This document shows, piece after piece, positions 9,452-16,722 of a DNA stretch of 64,000 nt. Origin of the DNA: Helicobacter_D ganmani (GTDB taxonomy: Bacteria; Campylobacterota; Campylobacteria; Campylobacterales; Helicobacteraceae); NCBI RefSeq assembly GCF_965138225.1, contig NZ_CBCSAX010000003.1. One strand, 5' to 3'. The notes under the pieces are model-generated. The model made no database searches and was not told the origin of the DNA. It worked only from the letters and a program-made list of their open reading frames with translations. How positions within the stretch are numbered: the stretch's first letter is position 1; each line of letters starts with the position of its first letter. Position numbers and translations under genes: made by a program.

Positions 9452-9485
9452 AGATTGCCACGAGATTCTAGTGAATCTCTTGCAA
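9452..9485. repeat. Copy of dispersed palindromic intergenic repeat
   Basis: In the ffh-rpsP gap (9395-9621). The inverted pair AGATTC/GAATCT is flanked by GATTGCCACG and TTGCAAC. This is the same plan as the copies at 61056 and 61126. Nothing else is recognisable in the gap except the rpsP ribosome-binding site. Confidence 0.5.
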
Positions 9486-9621
9486 CAACAAAAATAGAGT
9501 GTGCCACATCGTCCTTGCGAGAATACATAGCACTTTAAGGAAAACATTACTTGCTTTTAGATAAAATTTCGCCTTTATGCAGATTTGTCTGTTGAATTTA
9601 AGATTATTTAAGGAGCATATT

Positions 9622-9849
9622 TTGGCAACCGTTATCCGCTTAACAAAAATGGGACGAAAGAAAAAGCCTTTTTATAGAATCATTGTAACTGATAGCAGAA
9701 AAAGACGCGATGGAGGTTGGATTGAATCTATCGGATATTATAATCCTCTTGCGGAGCCTTCTGTGGTGAAATATGATGCAGAAAGATTGAAATATTGGAC
9801 AGGCGTTGGCGCAAAAATGAGCGAAAGAGTAAAAGCGATTACCAAATAA
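9622..9849 (+). CDS. rpsP: 30S ribosomal protein S16
   Basis: Small-subunit ribosomal protein needed for 30S assembly. I place the start at the TTG at 9622, preceded by AGGAG at 9611-9615. This gives 75 residues beginning (M)ATVIRLTKMGRKKKPFYRI, the usual S16 start; a longer reading from 9577 adds 15 unrelated residues. Conserved S16 segments are RIIVTDSRKRRDGGWIE and the GYYNPL turn. It is followed within 20 bases by khpA and then rimM and trmD, the standard arrangement that links S16 to 16S maturation. Confidence 0.96.
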   Translation: MATVIRLTKMGRKKKPFYRIIVTDSRKRRDGGWIESIGYYNPLAEPSVVKYDAERLKYWTGVGAKMSERVKAITK

Positions 9850-9866
9850 TCAAACGCAGGCAGCAT

Positions 9867-10118
9867 ATGGTAGAAGATTTTATAGAAGCCTATGTAAAAA
9901 AAATTGTTACAGAACCCAACAAAATTCGTATTATCAAAACAGAGCTTGATACGAATTTTTATGAAATTGAAATTCTCTCTTCCTCACAAGATGCAGGACG
10001 CTTGATTGGCAAAGATGGTAAAATGATTGGCGCAATCAAAACTTTTGTTTCTGGCATTAAAGCAAAAGATGGCAATTCTTATCGCATTATCGTGAAACCA
10101 CAAACTACTGAAGCTTAG
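9867..10118 (+). CDS. khpA: KH-domain RNA-binding protein KhpA
   Basis: An 83-residue single KH-domain protein. The RNA-binding loop is visible as GRLIGKDGKMIGAIK (the GxxG element of type II KH folds), and the chain starts MVEDFIEAYVKKIV, typical of the KhpA/YlqC family. In other bacteria KhpA partners with KhpB in binding small RNAs and mRNAs and affects cell-division and envelope genes. The ATG at 9867 is chosen because an upstream extension would overlap rpsP. It lies between rpsP and rimM, the most common place for this gene. Confidence 0.93.
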   Translation: MVEDFIEAYVKKIVTEPNKIRIIKTELDTNFYEIEILSSSQDAGRLIGKDGKMIGAIKTFVSGIKAKDGNSYRIIVKPQTTEA

Positions 10119-10120
10119 GA

Positions 10121-10717
10121 ATGTTTGGTAAGAGCGTCCAAAAAGATTGGGTAAGTGTCGCGAAAATCGGTCGCTCCATAGGATTCAAAGGTGAGGTGTT
10201 TTTGCATTTGCTAAGTGATTTTCCCGAATCCCTACAGAGTGGCAATGTCTATTTATCGCAATTTGGCAATTTAACGCTTGAATCTTATCAAGCAAAACGT
10301 TCCATAGCAAAATTTACTGAAATTGATTCTAAAGAAGCGGCGAAGCAAATTGTCAATCTTGTGCTTTATACTACGCAAGAGCAATGCAAACAGCAGTGCA
10401 AACTCAAAGAAAACGAATTTTTTTGGTTTGAGCTTGTAGGGGGTGAAATTGTAGAAAATGGCGAGATTTTGGGTATAGTAAGTGAGATTGAACGCTTTTG
10501 TGGGCAGGATTATTTGTTTGTGAAAACTGATTTTGCACTTATTGCACAGAATTTTCCTAAGAATTTTTTGATTCCTTATAATGCGCGCTATATTTTGGGA
10601 GTGGAATCCAAAAAAGATTCCACAATCCATTCCAAAAAGGAATACAAGAAAAGCACCAGCACTGACCCAAAAATCATTTACACACAATTTTGCAAAGAAA
10701 TATTAGAAAATAGTTAA
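10121..10717 (+). CDS. rimM: Ribosome maturation factor RimM
   Basis: Assembly factor that binds S19 and helps form the 30S head. It has 198 residues in two domains: the N-terminal barrel (VAKIGRSIGFKGEVFLH, then EIDSKEAAKQIVN) and a C-terminal PRC barrel (FFWFELVGGEIVENGEILG). The chain is longer than many RimM proteins because of a Ser/Lys-rich stretch near residues 163-185 (ESKKDSTIHSKKEYKKSTS) before the final helix. Sequence similarity in this group is low, and position between khpA and trmD is strong support. Its stop overlaps the trmD start (TAATG). Confidence 0.92.
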   Translation: MFGKSVQKDWVSVAKIGRSIGFKGEVFLHLLSDFPESLQSGNVYLSQFGNLTLESYQAKRSIAKFTEIDSKEAAKQIVNLVLYTTQEQCKQQCKLKENEFFWFELVGGEIVENGEILGIVSEIERFCGQDYLFVKTDFALIAQNFPKNFLIPYNARYILGVESKKDSTIHSKKEYKKSTSTDPKIIYTQFCKEILENS

Positions 10718-11421
10718 TGCGATTCTCTATCGTTACTTTATTTCCCCATTTGATAGAATCCTATTTTAGTGATTCTATTCTTCATCGGGCGATAGAGCAA
10801 GGGTTAATTGGCGTAGATTTTGTTAATCCTAGAGATTTCAGCCCTCATCGTTTTGCAAAGACCGACGATTATCAAGTAGGTGGTGGTGCTGGGCTTGTGC
10901 TAGAGCCATTGGCTTTAAGTAATGCGCTAGATTTTGTAAAAAAAAAGAATCCCAAAACGCACATTATTTTTCTTACACCTTGTGCGAAACTCTTTTCACA
11001 AAATGACGCAAAATGTTTGAGCAAAAAGTCTCATATTACCTTAGTTTGTGGGCGATATGAGGGTTTTGATGAACGCTTGATTGAATTGTATGCCGATGAG
11101 GTTTTTAGTATTGGAGATTTTATTTTAACCGGTGGAGAGATTGCCGCACTTTGTTTGTGCGATAGCATTTCAAGACAGGTAGAGGGAGTGCTTGGCAATA
11201 GCGATTCCTTGCAAGGAGAAAGCTATGAGGAGTTTTTGTTAGAATCCCCAAATTTTACCAAACCACATAATTTTAAAAATTTATTGATTCCTTCAGAGTA
11301 TTCAAAGGGAAATCACGCTAGAATCCACAGCTTAAAATTAAAAGCGTCAGAGGCAAAAACTAGATTCCATAGGTTAGACCTCTATATTCGCTACAAACAA
11401 AGGCTAAAAGATGAGAAATAA
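10717..11421 (+). CDS. trmD: tRNA (guanine37-N1)-methyltransferase TrmD
   Basis: Methylates G37 next to the anticodon of tRNAs with G at position 36, using S-adenosylmethionine, and so prevents +1 frameshifting. It has 234 residues of the SPOUT class with a trefoil knot. Diagnostic parts are FPHLIESYFSDSILHRA, the target-binding region DYQVGGGAGLVLEPL, LVCGRYEGFDERL and the knot segment SIGDFILTGGEIAAL. The ATG overlaps the rimM stop, and the 3' end overlaps rplS by 11 nt, so translation of the three is coupled. Confidence 0.96.
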   Translation: MRFSIVTLFPHLIESYFSDSILHRAIEQGLIGVDFVNPRDFSPHRFAKTDDYQVGGGAGLVLEPLALSNALDFVKKKNPKTHIIFLTPCAKLFSQNDAKCLSKKSHITLVCGRYEGFDERLIELYADEVFSIGDFILTGGEIAALCLCDSISRQVEGVLGNSDSLQGESYEEFLLESPNFTKPHNFKNLLIPSEYSKGNHARIHSLKLKASEAKTRFHRLDLYIRYKQRLKDEK

Positions 11422-11767
11422 ATATATTCAGCATTTTGAAGACGCGCAAATTGCAGGAAAAGAGATTCCGCAATTTAAGGCAGGCGATACATTAAGAGTT
11501 GGGATTAAAATTTCTGAAGGAGATAAAACAAGAATCCAAAATTTTGAAGGAGTTTGTATCTCACTTCGTGGCATAGGGACAGGCAAGACTTTTACGATTC
11601 GCAAAATCGGTGCAAATGGTGTAGGAGTAGAAAGAATCTTTCCTATCTATTCTGAAAGTATTGAAAGCATTAAAGTGCTTAAAATTGGTCGTGTTAGACG
11701 CGCAAAACTTTATTATCTTCGCACAAGAAGTGGTAAATCTGCAAGAATCAAAGAAATTAGAAAATAG
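11411..11767 (+). CDS. rplS: 50S ribosomal protein L19
   Basis: Large-subunit protein at the 30S/50S interface. The 118 residues include the L19 hallmarks FKAGDTLRVGIKISEGDKTRIQ, FEGVCISLRGIGTGKTFTIRKI and a basic C terminus (RVRRAKLYYLRTRSGKSARIKE). It is the last gene of the ffh-rplS block and is followed about 40 bp later by a strong intrinsic terminator at 11807-11839. The start overlaps the trmD end by 11 nt. Confidence 0.97.
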   Translation: MRNKYIQHFEDAQIAGKEIPQFKAGDTLRVGIKISEGDKTRIQNFEGVCISLRGIGTGKTFTIRKIGANGVGVERIFPIYSESIESIKVLKIGRVRRAKLYYLRTRSGKSARIKEIRK

Positions 11768-11806
11768 TTTTTGATTTTTCCCTTTTTAGGATTCTATCTA
11801 TTGTGA

Positions 11807-11839
11807 GGGAGAGATTATTTTATTTTCTCTCCCCTTTTT
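11807..11839 (+). terminator. Rho-independent terminator after rplS
   Basis: GGGAGAGA (11807-11814) pairs with TCTCTCCC (11826-11833) around an AT-rich 11-nt loop. A C and then a T-run follow at 11835-11839. It ends the ffh-to-rplS operon. It is the clearest intrinsic terminator in the window. Confidence 0.88.
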
Positions 11840-11944
11840 ATTCTTATCAAGAATTATTCAACATTTCTAATATTAAAGTGTTAAAAACCTATTTTTAGGG
11901 TTTGCTACTCATCTTAACGCTTTATTAACCATTCATTAACTAAA

Positions 11945-11952
11945 TATATAAT
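11945..11952 (+). promoter_or_regulatory. Likely sigma-70 -10 box for cetBA
   Basis: ATATATAATAC in the 298-bp gap between rplS and cetB holds a TATAAT box. Transcription from here would give a leader of about 110 nt before the cetB ATG. No sigma-28 or sigma-54 element is convincing here. Confidence 0.4.
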
Positions 11953-12065
11953 ACTATTCTTAACATTATCTCAAGAGTCTTATGTGGCTAGGACGATTAG
12001 GAAAAGATAAATTTATGACATAGAGTGAAAGCTTTAGTTATTTTTCTCATTTTTAAGGATAAGCA

Positions 12066-12569
12066 ATGAGCAAACCAAAACCCATTCAGAAAGAGAGACA
12101 GTTCAATGAGAATGAAATTATTGTTTCCAAAACAGATTTAAAGGGACGAATCCTTTATGGCAATAGAATCTTTATTGAACTTTCAGGTTATGCAGAGAAA
12201 GAGCTTTTGGGCAAACCACATAATATCGTGCGCCACCCCGATATGCCAAAAGTTATTTTTAAATTTCTATGGAGTTTTATACAACAAAGAAAAGAAATCA
12301 TAGCTTATGTAAAGAATCTTTCTAAAGATGGTTCATATTATTGGGTGAAAGCTTATGTAACTCCCTCTTTTAATGGCAAAGGAGAGATTGTCGGTTATCA
12401 TTCTATTCGGCTAAAGCCAACAGAACAGGCAAAAAAAACCATTAATGCACTCTATAAGGAATTATTGGAAGTTGAACAAAGAGAAGGGATTGAAAAAAGC
12501 CAAGAGAGATTGGAGCAGATTCTAGCACAAAAAGGAGTCAATTATGAAGAATTCGTATCAACTTTATAG
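12066..12569 (+). CDS. cetB: CetB-type PAS redox sensor for energy taxis
   Basis: A soluble 167-residue protein made almost wholly of one Aer-type PAS domain. The FAD-binding region is visible as GRILYGNRIFIELSGYAEKEL and the strongly conserved NIVRHPDMP (about residues 57-65), then YYWVKAYVTPSFN and GYHSIRLKP, with a helical C terminus. In Campylobacter jejuni, CetB senses redox state through FAD and passes it to the membrane signaller CetA, so that the pair does the work of E. coli Aer. Here the two genes overlap by 26 nt with cetB first, as expected for a co-translated pair. The assignment is by similarity of architecture and size (C. jejuni CetB is also about 165 residues). Confidence 0.85.
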   Translation: MSKPKPIQKERQFNENEIIVSKTDLKGRILYGNRIFIELSGYAEKELLGKPHNIVRHPDMPKVIFKFLWSFIQQRKEIIAYVKNLSKDGSYYWVKAYVTPSFNGKGEIVGYHSIRLKPTEQAKKTINALYKELLEVEQREGIEKSQERLEQILAQKGVNYEEFVSTL

Positions 12570-13917
12570 ATATTCTAGGGTTTTTAATTATTGTTTTATT
12601 GCCATTTTTGTTTGTTTATTTATTATTGAAATTTTAGATATTCATATTTTGCTAGAATTTGGAGTTTTTTGTCTAGGTATTTTGACTTGCTCATTGACGC
12701 TAATAGCTGGAAATAGACGAGATAAGTATATTCAAGAAATTACCCATTGTGTTTCACAGCTTGCCAATGGAAACCTAGAAGCAAGAATTACAAATATTCA
12801 AGATAATGGTGCTTTGGGCAATCTGTCGTGGGCATTTAATGATTTGGCTGACCAAGTGGAAGCCTTTGTTAGAGGGGGGTCTTCCGTTATTACTGCCGCA
12901 AGCAAAAAACAATATTACAGAAAATTAAATTCTGCAAGCCTAAAAGGAGCTTTTTCTTATGTGGGACAGCTGATTAATAAAGCCTCTTATGCGGTTGAAG
13001 AAGCAGATAAATTGGGCGCAAGAGGTTTAATCGTGAATCAGATTTCTAAACAAAGCGCAGTGAGTTTGAAGAAAGATTTAAATTCAATTTCTACAAATCT
13101 AAATGTTGTAATTTCGGTAATGAATGAAACTTCTGAAGAGGCGAAAACGATTTCTCAATCCTCCAATCAAGGAATGCAGAATGTCCAAGTGATTGTGAAT
13201 AATTTTTCCAACCTCTCCTCTATGATGTCGCAAACTTCACAATCCTTTGAGTGTTTCACAAAACGAATTAAAGAAATTGATGCATTTGTTTCTTTGATTA
13301 AGGAGATTACTGACCAAACTAATTTACTCGCCCTTAATGCCGCAATTGAAGCAGCAAGAGCAGGAGAACACGGAAGAGGATTTGCAGTCGTTGCTGATGA
13401 AGTCCGAAAACTAGCAGAGCGCGCCACGAAAACCGCGTCAGAAATCTCCTCTACCACACAGGTAATCAACCAAGAAATGGACGAGATTTCAGGCTATGTT
13501 AAAGAGATTGATACCATTACAAATGATTCCAATGAATTGATGATTTCATTCAATGAGACTTTTGGCGCAATGGATAAACAAGCGGCTTCTTTATTGGATT
13601 CTATTTCACATACCAATAAGACTTCTTATATTGCATTGCTAGAGTTGGATTGTATTTTGAAAAAATTTGCCTCCTATTCCGCTGTGATTACAAATGAGAT
13701 TCCACAGATGGCTTCACAATGTGATATTGGAGAAAAATCTTTGATAGATAAGAGCATTTGCCAAAAAATCTTTGATTTTGATGAAAGTATCCAAGAGTTT
13801 TTAGAGTTTATTAAACTCGGTAATTTTACAGAGAATCAAGAACAATTACAAACATATTGTCAAAAATTTGAAGCTAAAAGCGCGGAAGTTTATCAGCAGC
13901 TTCACGCAATTCCCTAA
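12544..13917 (+). CDS. cetA: CetA-type membrane signalling protein for energy taxis
   Basis: A 457-residue methyl-accepting protein without a periplasmic sensor. Two close hydrophobic spans (about residues 12-55) form a membrane anchor, followed by a HAMP-like region (THCVSQLANGNLEARI) and the conserved signalling tip DQTNLLALNAAIEAARAGEHGRG at about 256-278. The C-terminal 100 residues are acidic and helical, without a CheR/CheB-tethering peptide. The lack of a ligand domain and the partner cetB gene in front fit CetA, which signals to CheA in response to CetB. AGGAG precedes the ATG inside cetB. A different MCP partnered with a PAS protein is the only alternative. Confidence 0.85.
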   Translation: MKNSYQLYRYSRVFNYCFIAIFVCLFIIEILDIHILLEFGVFCLGILTCSLTLIAGNRRDKYIQEITHCVSQLANGNLEARITNIQDNGALGNLSWAFNDLADQVEAFVRGGSSVITAASKKQYYRKLNSASLKGAFSYVGQLINKASYAVEEADKLGARGLIVNQISKQSAVSLKKDLNSISTNLNVVISVMNETSEEAKTISQSSNQGMQNVQVIVNNFSNLSSMMSQTSQSFECFTKRIKEIDAFVSLIKEITDQTNLLALNAAIEAARAGEHGRGFAVVADEVRKLAERATKTASEISSTTQVINQEMDEISGYVKEIDTITNDSNELMISFNETFGAMDKQAASLLDSISHTNKTSYIALLELDCILKKFASYSAVITNEIPQMASQCDIGEKSLIDKSICQKIFDFDESIQEFLEFIKLGNFTENQEQLQTYCQKFEAKSAEVYQQLHAIP

Positions 13918-13925
13918 TGTTAATG

Positions 13926-13963
13926 ATTGCTTTTGATGGAATCCTTAAGGATTCGTAGCAATT
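13926..13963. terminator. Perfect 16-nt palindrome between convergent cetA and FUSC gene
   Basis: GAATCCTTAAGGATTC at 13940-13955 is a perfect inverted repeat, bounded outside by GATTGC and GCAATTG. It sits between two convergent genes, so a bidirectional terminator is plausible. It also looks like a member of the dispersed palindromic repeat family. Confidence 0.5.
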
Positions 13964-13991
13964 GGTTTGAAGTGCAAATTGCTTTATGTTT

Positions 13992-15074
13992 TTAATCTTC
14001 TCCTGCCCACCGAAAAACGATTTTGCGCAAGATTCTTTCTAGCATTTTTCGCAAAGGTCTCCAATGCATTACTGCACCGCCCAAAAGCCCAAATAAACTA
14101 CCAATTGTAATATCTAGGATTCTTGCCTTGATAATCAAATCTGGGTCATAATTCATAAAGCTTGCAACTTCTGCCAAATAAGTGGAATAAGGGGTTAAAA
14201 ATACCATTGCTAAAGCATAATTCCTAACTGTTGTTAATTCCGCAAAAAACATTAATGTCATCATCAAAAGCGCAAATTGAATTGGACTGAAACTAAAGTG
14301 CAATAAGAAATAAGCGAAGCTTACGCCTAGAATCGTGCCCAAGATTCTTTGTGTCTGTTTAATCCAAATCTGTTTAAAAGTAACTGCTGTTAAGATAGCA
14401 GCACAACTTACCCCCACCCAATAGCCTCTTTCTAATTCCAAAAAGTTTTGGAAAATCATAGAGGCACTGACAAAAAACGCAATGATAATAGGGTCAATAA
14501 TAATCACGCCAAAGCCAAATTCTCCGATTTTTGGAGTTGGTTTTGGAGGATGTTTGAAGAGGTAAATTACACTTAAAGAATACAGCAAAACCATCACATT
14601 GGCTACCATTGTTCCAAGTGCGACAAGCCCAATAGCAAAAGGATAGTCTTTGACTTCAAAAGGAATATAAGTGCCAAGAATCATCGCAAAGGTAAAGAAA
14701 AAGAATCCTGGCGCGCCAATGCTAAAATAGCGCACGACTTGCGCGCCTATCATCGTAACAAGAAAAACGATGAATGGAATTAGCGCAGGAAAGGCTTGTC
14801 CAATCAGTCCAAGCGTAAAGGAAGCAACAATTCCAAAAGCACTCGCCATACATAAAATCATTTTATGGTGAATTGGAGTGTCAGGAACATAAAGAAAAAT
14901 ATTGGTGCCGATGATTGCCACAAGTCCCAAATCAGGACGATTAAAAAAAGCTGCAACAAAAAGCACGATTGCAACACTTAATCCTGCAAAAAATGGCATT
15001 TGCCATAATCTATCGCTAGGATTCCAAGTGAAAATGAGCTTAATATTCTCTTGAATTTTTTGTAAAAAATTCAT
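13992..15074 (-). CDS. FUSC-type inner membrane protein
   Basis: A 360-residue polytopic membrane protein with about ten hydrophobic segments in two clusters. Between them is a short cytoplasmic stretch (KHPPKPTPKIGEFG). The segment RGYWVGVSCAAILT followed by KQTQRILGTILGVSFAYFLL matches the FUSC-like domain of the aromatic acid exporter/YccS family. It lacks the large cytoplasmic domain of full-length YccS/AaeB, so it may be a short form. The substrate is unknown. It is a single gene convergent with cetA and divergent from tpiA. The C terminus is basic (RPLRKMLERILRKIVFRW). Confidence 0.7.
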   Translation of the reverse strand: MNFLQKIQENIKLIFTWNPSDRLWQMPFFAGLSVAIVLFVAAFFNRPDLGLVAIIGTNIFLYVPDTPIHHKMILCMASAFGIVASFTLGLIGQAFPALIPFIVFLVTMIGAQVVRYFSIGAPGFFFFTFAMILGTYIPFEVKDYPFAIGLVALGTMVANVMVLLYSLSVIYLFKHPPKPTPKIGEFGFGVIIIDPIIIAFFVSASMIFQNFLELERGYWVGVSCAAILTAVTFKQIWIKQTQRILGTILGVSFAYFLLHFSFSPIQFALLMMTLMFFAELTTVRNYALAMVFLTPYSTYLAEVASFMNYDPDLIIKARILDITIGSLFGLLGGAVMHWRPLRKMLERILRKIVFRWAGED

Positions 15075-15140
15075 TCAAACTCCTTAAAGTTGTCGTTAAA
15101 ATTATAGCATTCAACAAGAATTGTAAAGTTTTTAAGATTT

Positions 15141-15149
15141 GCTATAATA
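15141..15149 (+). promoter_or_regulatory. Extended -10 promoter for tpiA-fabI
   Basis: TTGCTATAATAC places a perfect TATAAT at 15143-15148, about 21 bases before the tpiA ATG at 15170, leaving a leader of about 15 nt. This fits the -10-dominated promoters of Campylobacterota. An AAGGAA ribosome site follows. Confidence 0.65.
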
Positions 15150-15169
15150 CCAAAAACTAAAGGAATCTT

Positions 15170-15907
15170 ATGAAAATTATTGCAAGTAATTTTAAGACAA
15201 ACCACACGCGCAAAAGCACTTTACAATTTTGCGAGAATTTAGAAAAGTTTATTGCAAAAAATCAAACACAAAATCAATCCTTTCCACATCAAATTATGAT
15301 TTTTCCCCCACAAAGCGCACTCTTAGAAAATCGCTTTAAGAGTTTTCAGGTTGGAGCGCAAAACGCCTACCCTACAAAAAACGGCTCTTACACAGGAGAA
15401 ATTGGTTTGGAGCAATTAGAGGAGTTTGGGATTCAAACACTTTTGATTGGGCATAGTGAGAGGCGTGAGATATTAAAGGAATCGCAAGAATTTTGCGCAG
15501 AGAAATTTAGGTTTTTTAGTCAGTTGGGATTTAGAATTTGTTATTGTATTGGGGAGTCGCAAGAAATCAAACAACAAGGTATTGAAGTGGTTTTAGAGTT
15601 TTTGGAATCCGAATTTGAAGGGATTAATTTAAATTCACCTGATTTAATTGTTGCCTATGAGCCGATTTGGGCGATTGGCAGTGGGGTAAGTGCAAGTTTG
15701 GAGGAAATCACACAAATTCACACACGCTTAAAGCAAAAATTAGGTAAAATTCCGCTTTTGTACGGCGGAAGCGTGAAACCCCAAAATGTGCGTGAAATTC
15801 TCTCCCTAAATGGTGTAGATGGTGTGCTTATTGGAAGTGCGAGTTGGGAGATTTCAAGCTTTTGTCAAATTTTAGATAATTCCATTGATTTAAGGAGTAA
15901 AGAATGA
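15170..15907 (+). CDS. tpiA: Triosephosphate isomerase
   Basis: Interconverts dihydroxyacetone phosphate and glyceraldehyde 3-phosphate in central metabolism. The 245 residues have the start ASNFKTNHTRK with the active-site Asn and Lys, LIGHSERRE with the catalytic His, AYEPIWAIGSGV with the catalytic Glu and flexible loop, and YGGSVKPQN with the phosphate grip. The TIM barrel is slightly shorter than the common 250 residues, as usual in this group. Its stop overlaps the fabI start (ATGA), so the two are translated together. Confidence 0.97.
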   Translation: MKIIASNFKTNHTRKSTLQFCENLEKFIAKNQTQNQSFPHQIMIFPPQSALLENRFKSFQVGAQNAYPTKNGSYTGEIGLEQLEEFGIQTLLIGHSERREILKESQEFCAEKFRFFSQLGFRICYCIGESQEIKQQGIEVVLEFLESEFEGINLNSPDLIVAYEPIWAIGSGVSASLEEITQIHTRLKQKLGKIPLLYGGSVKPQNVREILSLNGVDGVLIGSASWEISSFCQILDNSIDLRSKE

Positions 15908-16722
15908 TTATGCAAGGAAAAAAGGGCTTGATTGTCGGTGTGGCAAACAATAAATCTATTGCGTATGGAATCACAAAGGCACTCAAAGAGCAAGGTGCGA
16001 CAATCGGCTTAACCTATATGAATGAACAAATTCAAAAACGCGTGTTTCCCATTGCGGAAGAAATCGGGAATTCCAAGTTTGTTTATGAGCTAGATGTAAG
16101 CAAAAAGGAGCATTTTGCGCTTTTGCGTGAAAGTATCAAGCGAGATTTTGGAACATTGGACTTCTTGGTGCATAGCGTTGCTTTTGCTCCTAAAGAAGCG
16201 TTAGATGGGAGCTTTTTGGATACAAGCAAAGAAGCCTTTAATGTTGCAATGGAAGTTTCAGTTTATTCGCTTATTGAGCTTTGCCGCGAACTTAAACCTG
16301 TACTAAGCCCCAATGCTTCAATTCTTACACTAAGCTATCTAGGAAGTGTCAAGCATGTTGCGCATTATAATGTAATGGGCGTTGCTAAGGCTGCTTTGGA
16401 ATCTAGTGTGCGTTATCTAGCGCACGATTTAGGGAAAGAAGGAATCCGTGTCAATGCGATTTCAGCGGGACCAATTCGCACGCTTGCCGCAAGTGGAATC
16501 GGAGATTTTCGCTTCATCTTAAAATGGAATGAGGCAAATTCACCATTGCATAGAAATGTAACAATAGAGGAAGTAGGCAACTCTGCAATGTATCTCCTAT
16601 CCCCTCTTGCAAGCGCGGTTACAGGCGAGATTCATTATGTGGATTGCGGTTATAATATTATGGGAATGGCAGCTGTGGAGGAGATAGATGGCAAAGCCAA
16701 AATGGTGTGGGATTCCTATTAA
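15904..16722 (+). CDS. fabI: Enoyl-[acyl-carrier-protein] reductase (NADH) FabI
   Basis: Last step of each round of fatty acid elongation: reduces enoyl-ACP with NADH. The 272 residues form a short-chain dehydrogenase fold with LIVGVANNKSIAYGI at the nucleotide site, DFLVHSVAFAPKEAL, and the FabI catalytic spacing Tyr-x6-Lys in HYNVMGVAKAALE. The substrate loop RVNAISAGPIRTLAASGI and the end YVDCGYNIMGM are also typical. AAGGAG precedes the ATG at 15904; a second in-frame ATG at 15910 is possible. The stop overlaps the start of the next gene. Confidence 0.97.
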   Translation: MIMQGKKGLIVGVANNKSIAYGITKALKEQGATIGLTYMNEQIQKRVFPIAEEIGNSKFVYELDVSKKEHFALLRESIKRDFGTLDFLVHSVAFAPKEALDGSFLDTSKEAFNVAMEVSVYSLIELCRELKPVLSPNASILTLSYLGSVKHVAHYNVMGVAKAALESSVRYLAHDLGKEGIRVNAISAGPIRTLAASGIGDFRFILKWNEANSPLHRNVTIEEVGNSAMYLLSPLASAVTGEIHYVDCGYNIMGMAAVEEIDGKAKMVWDSY

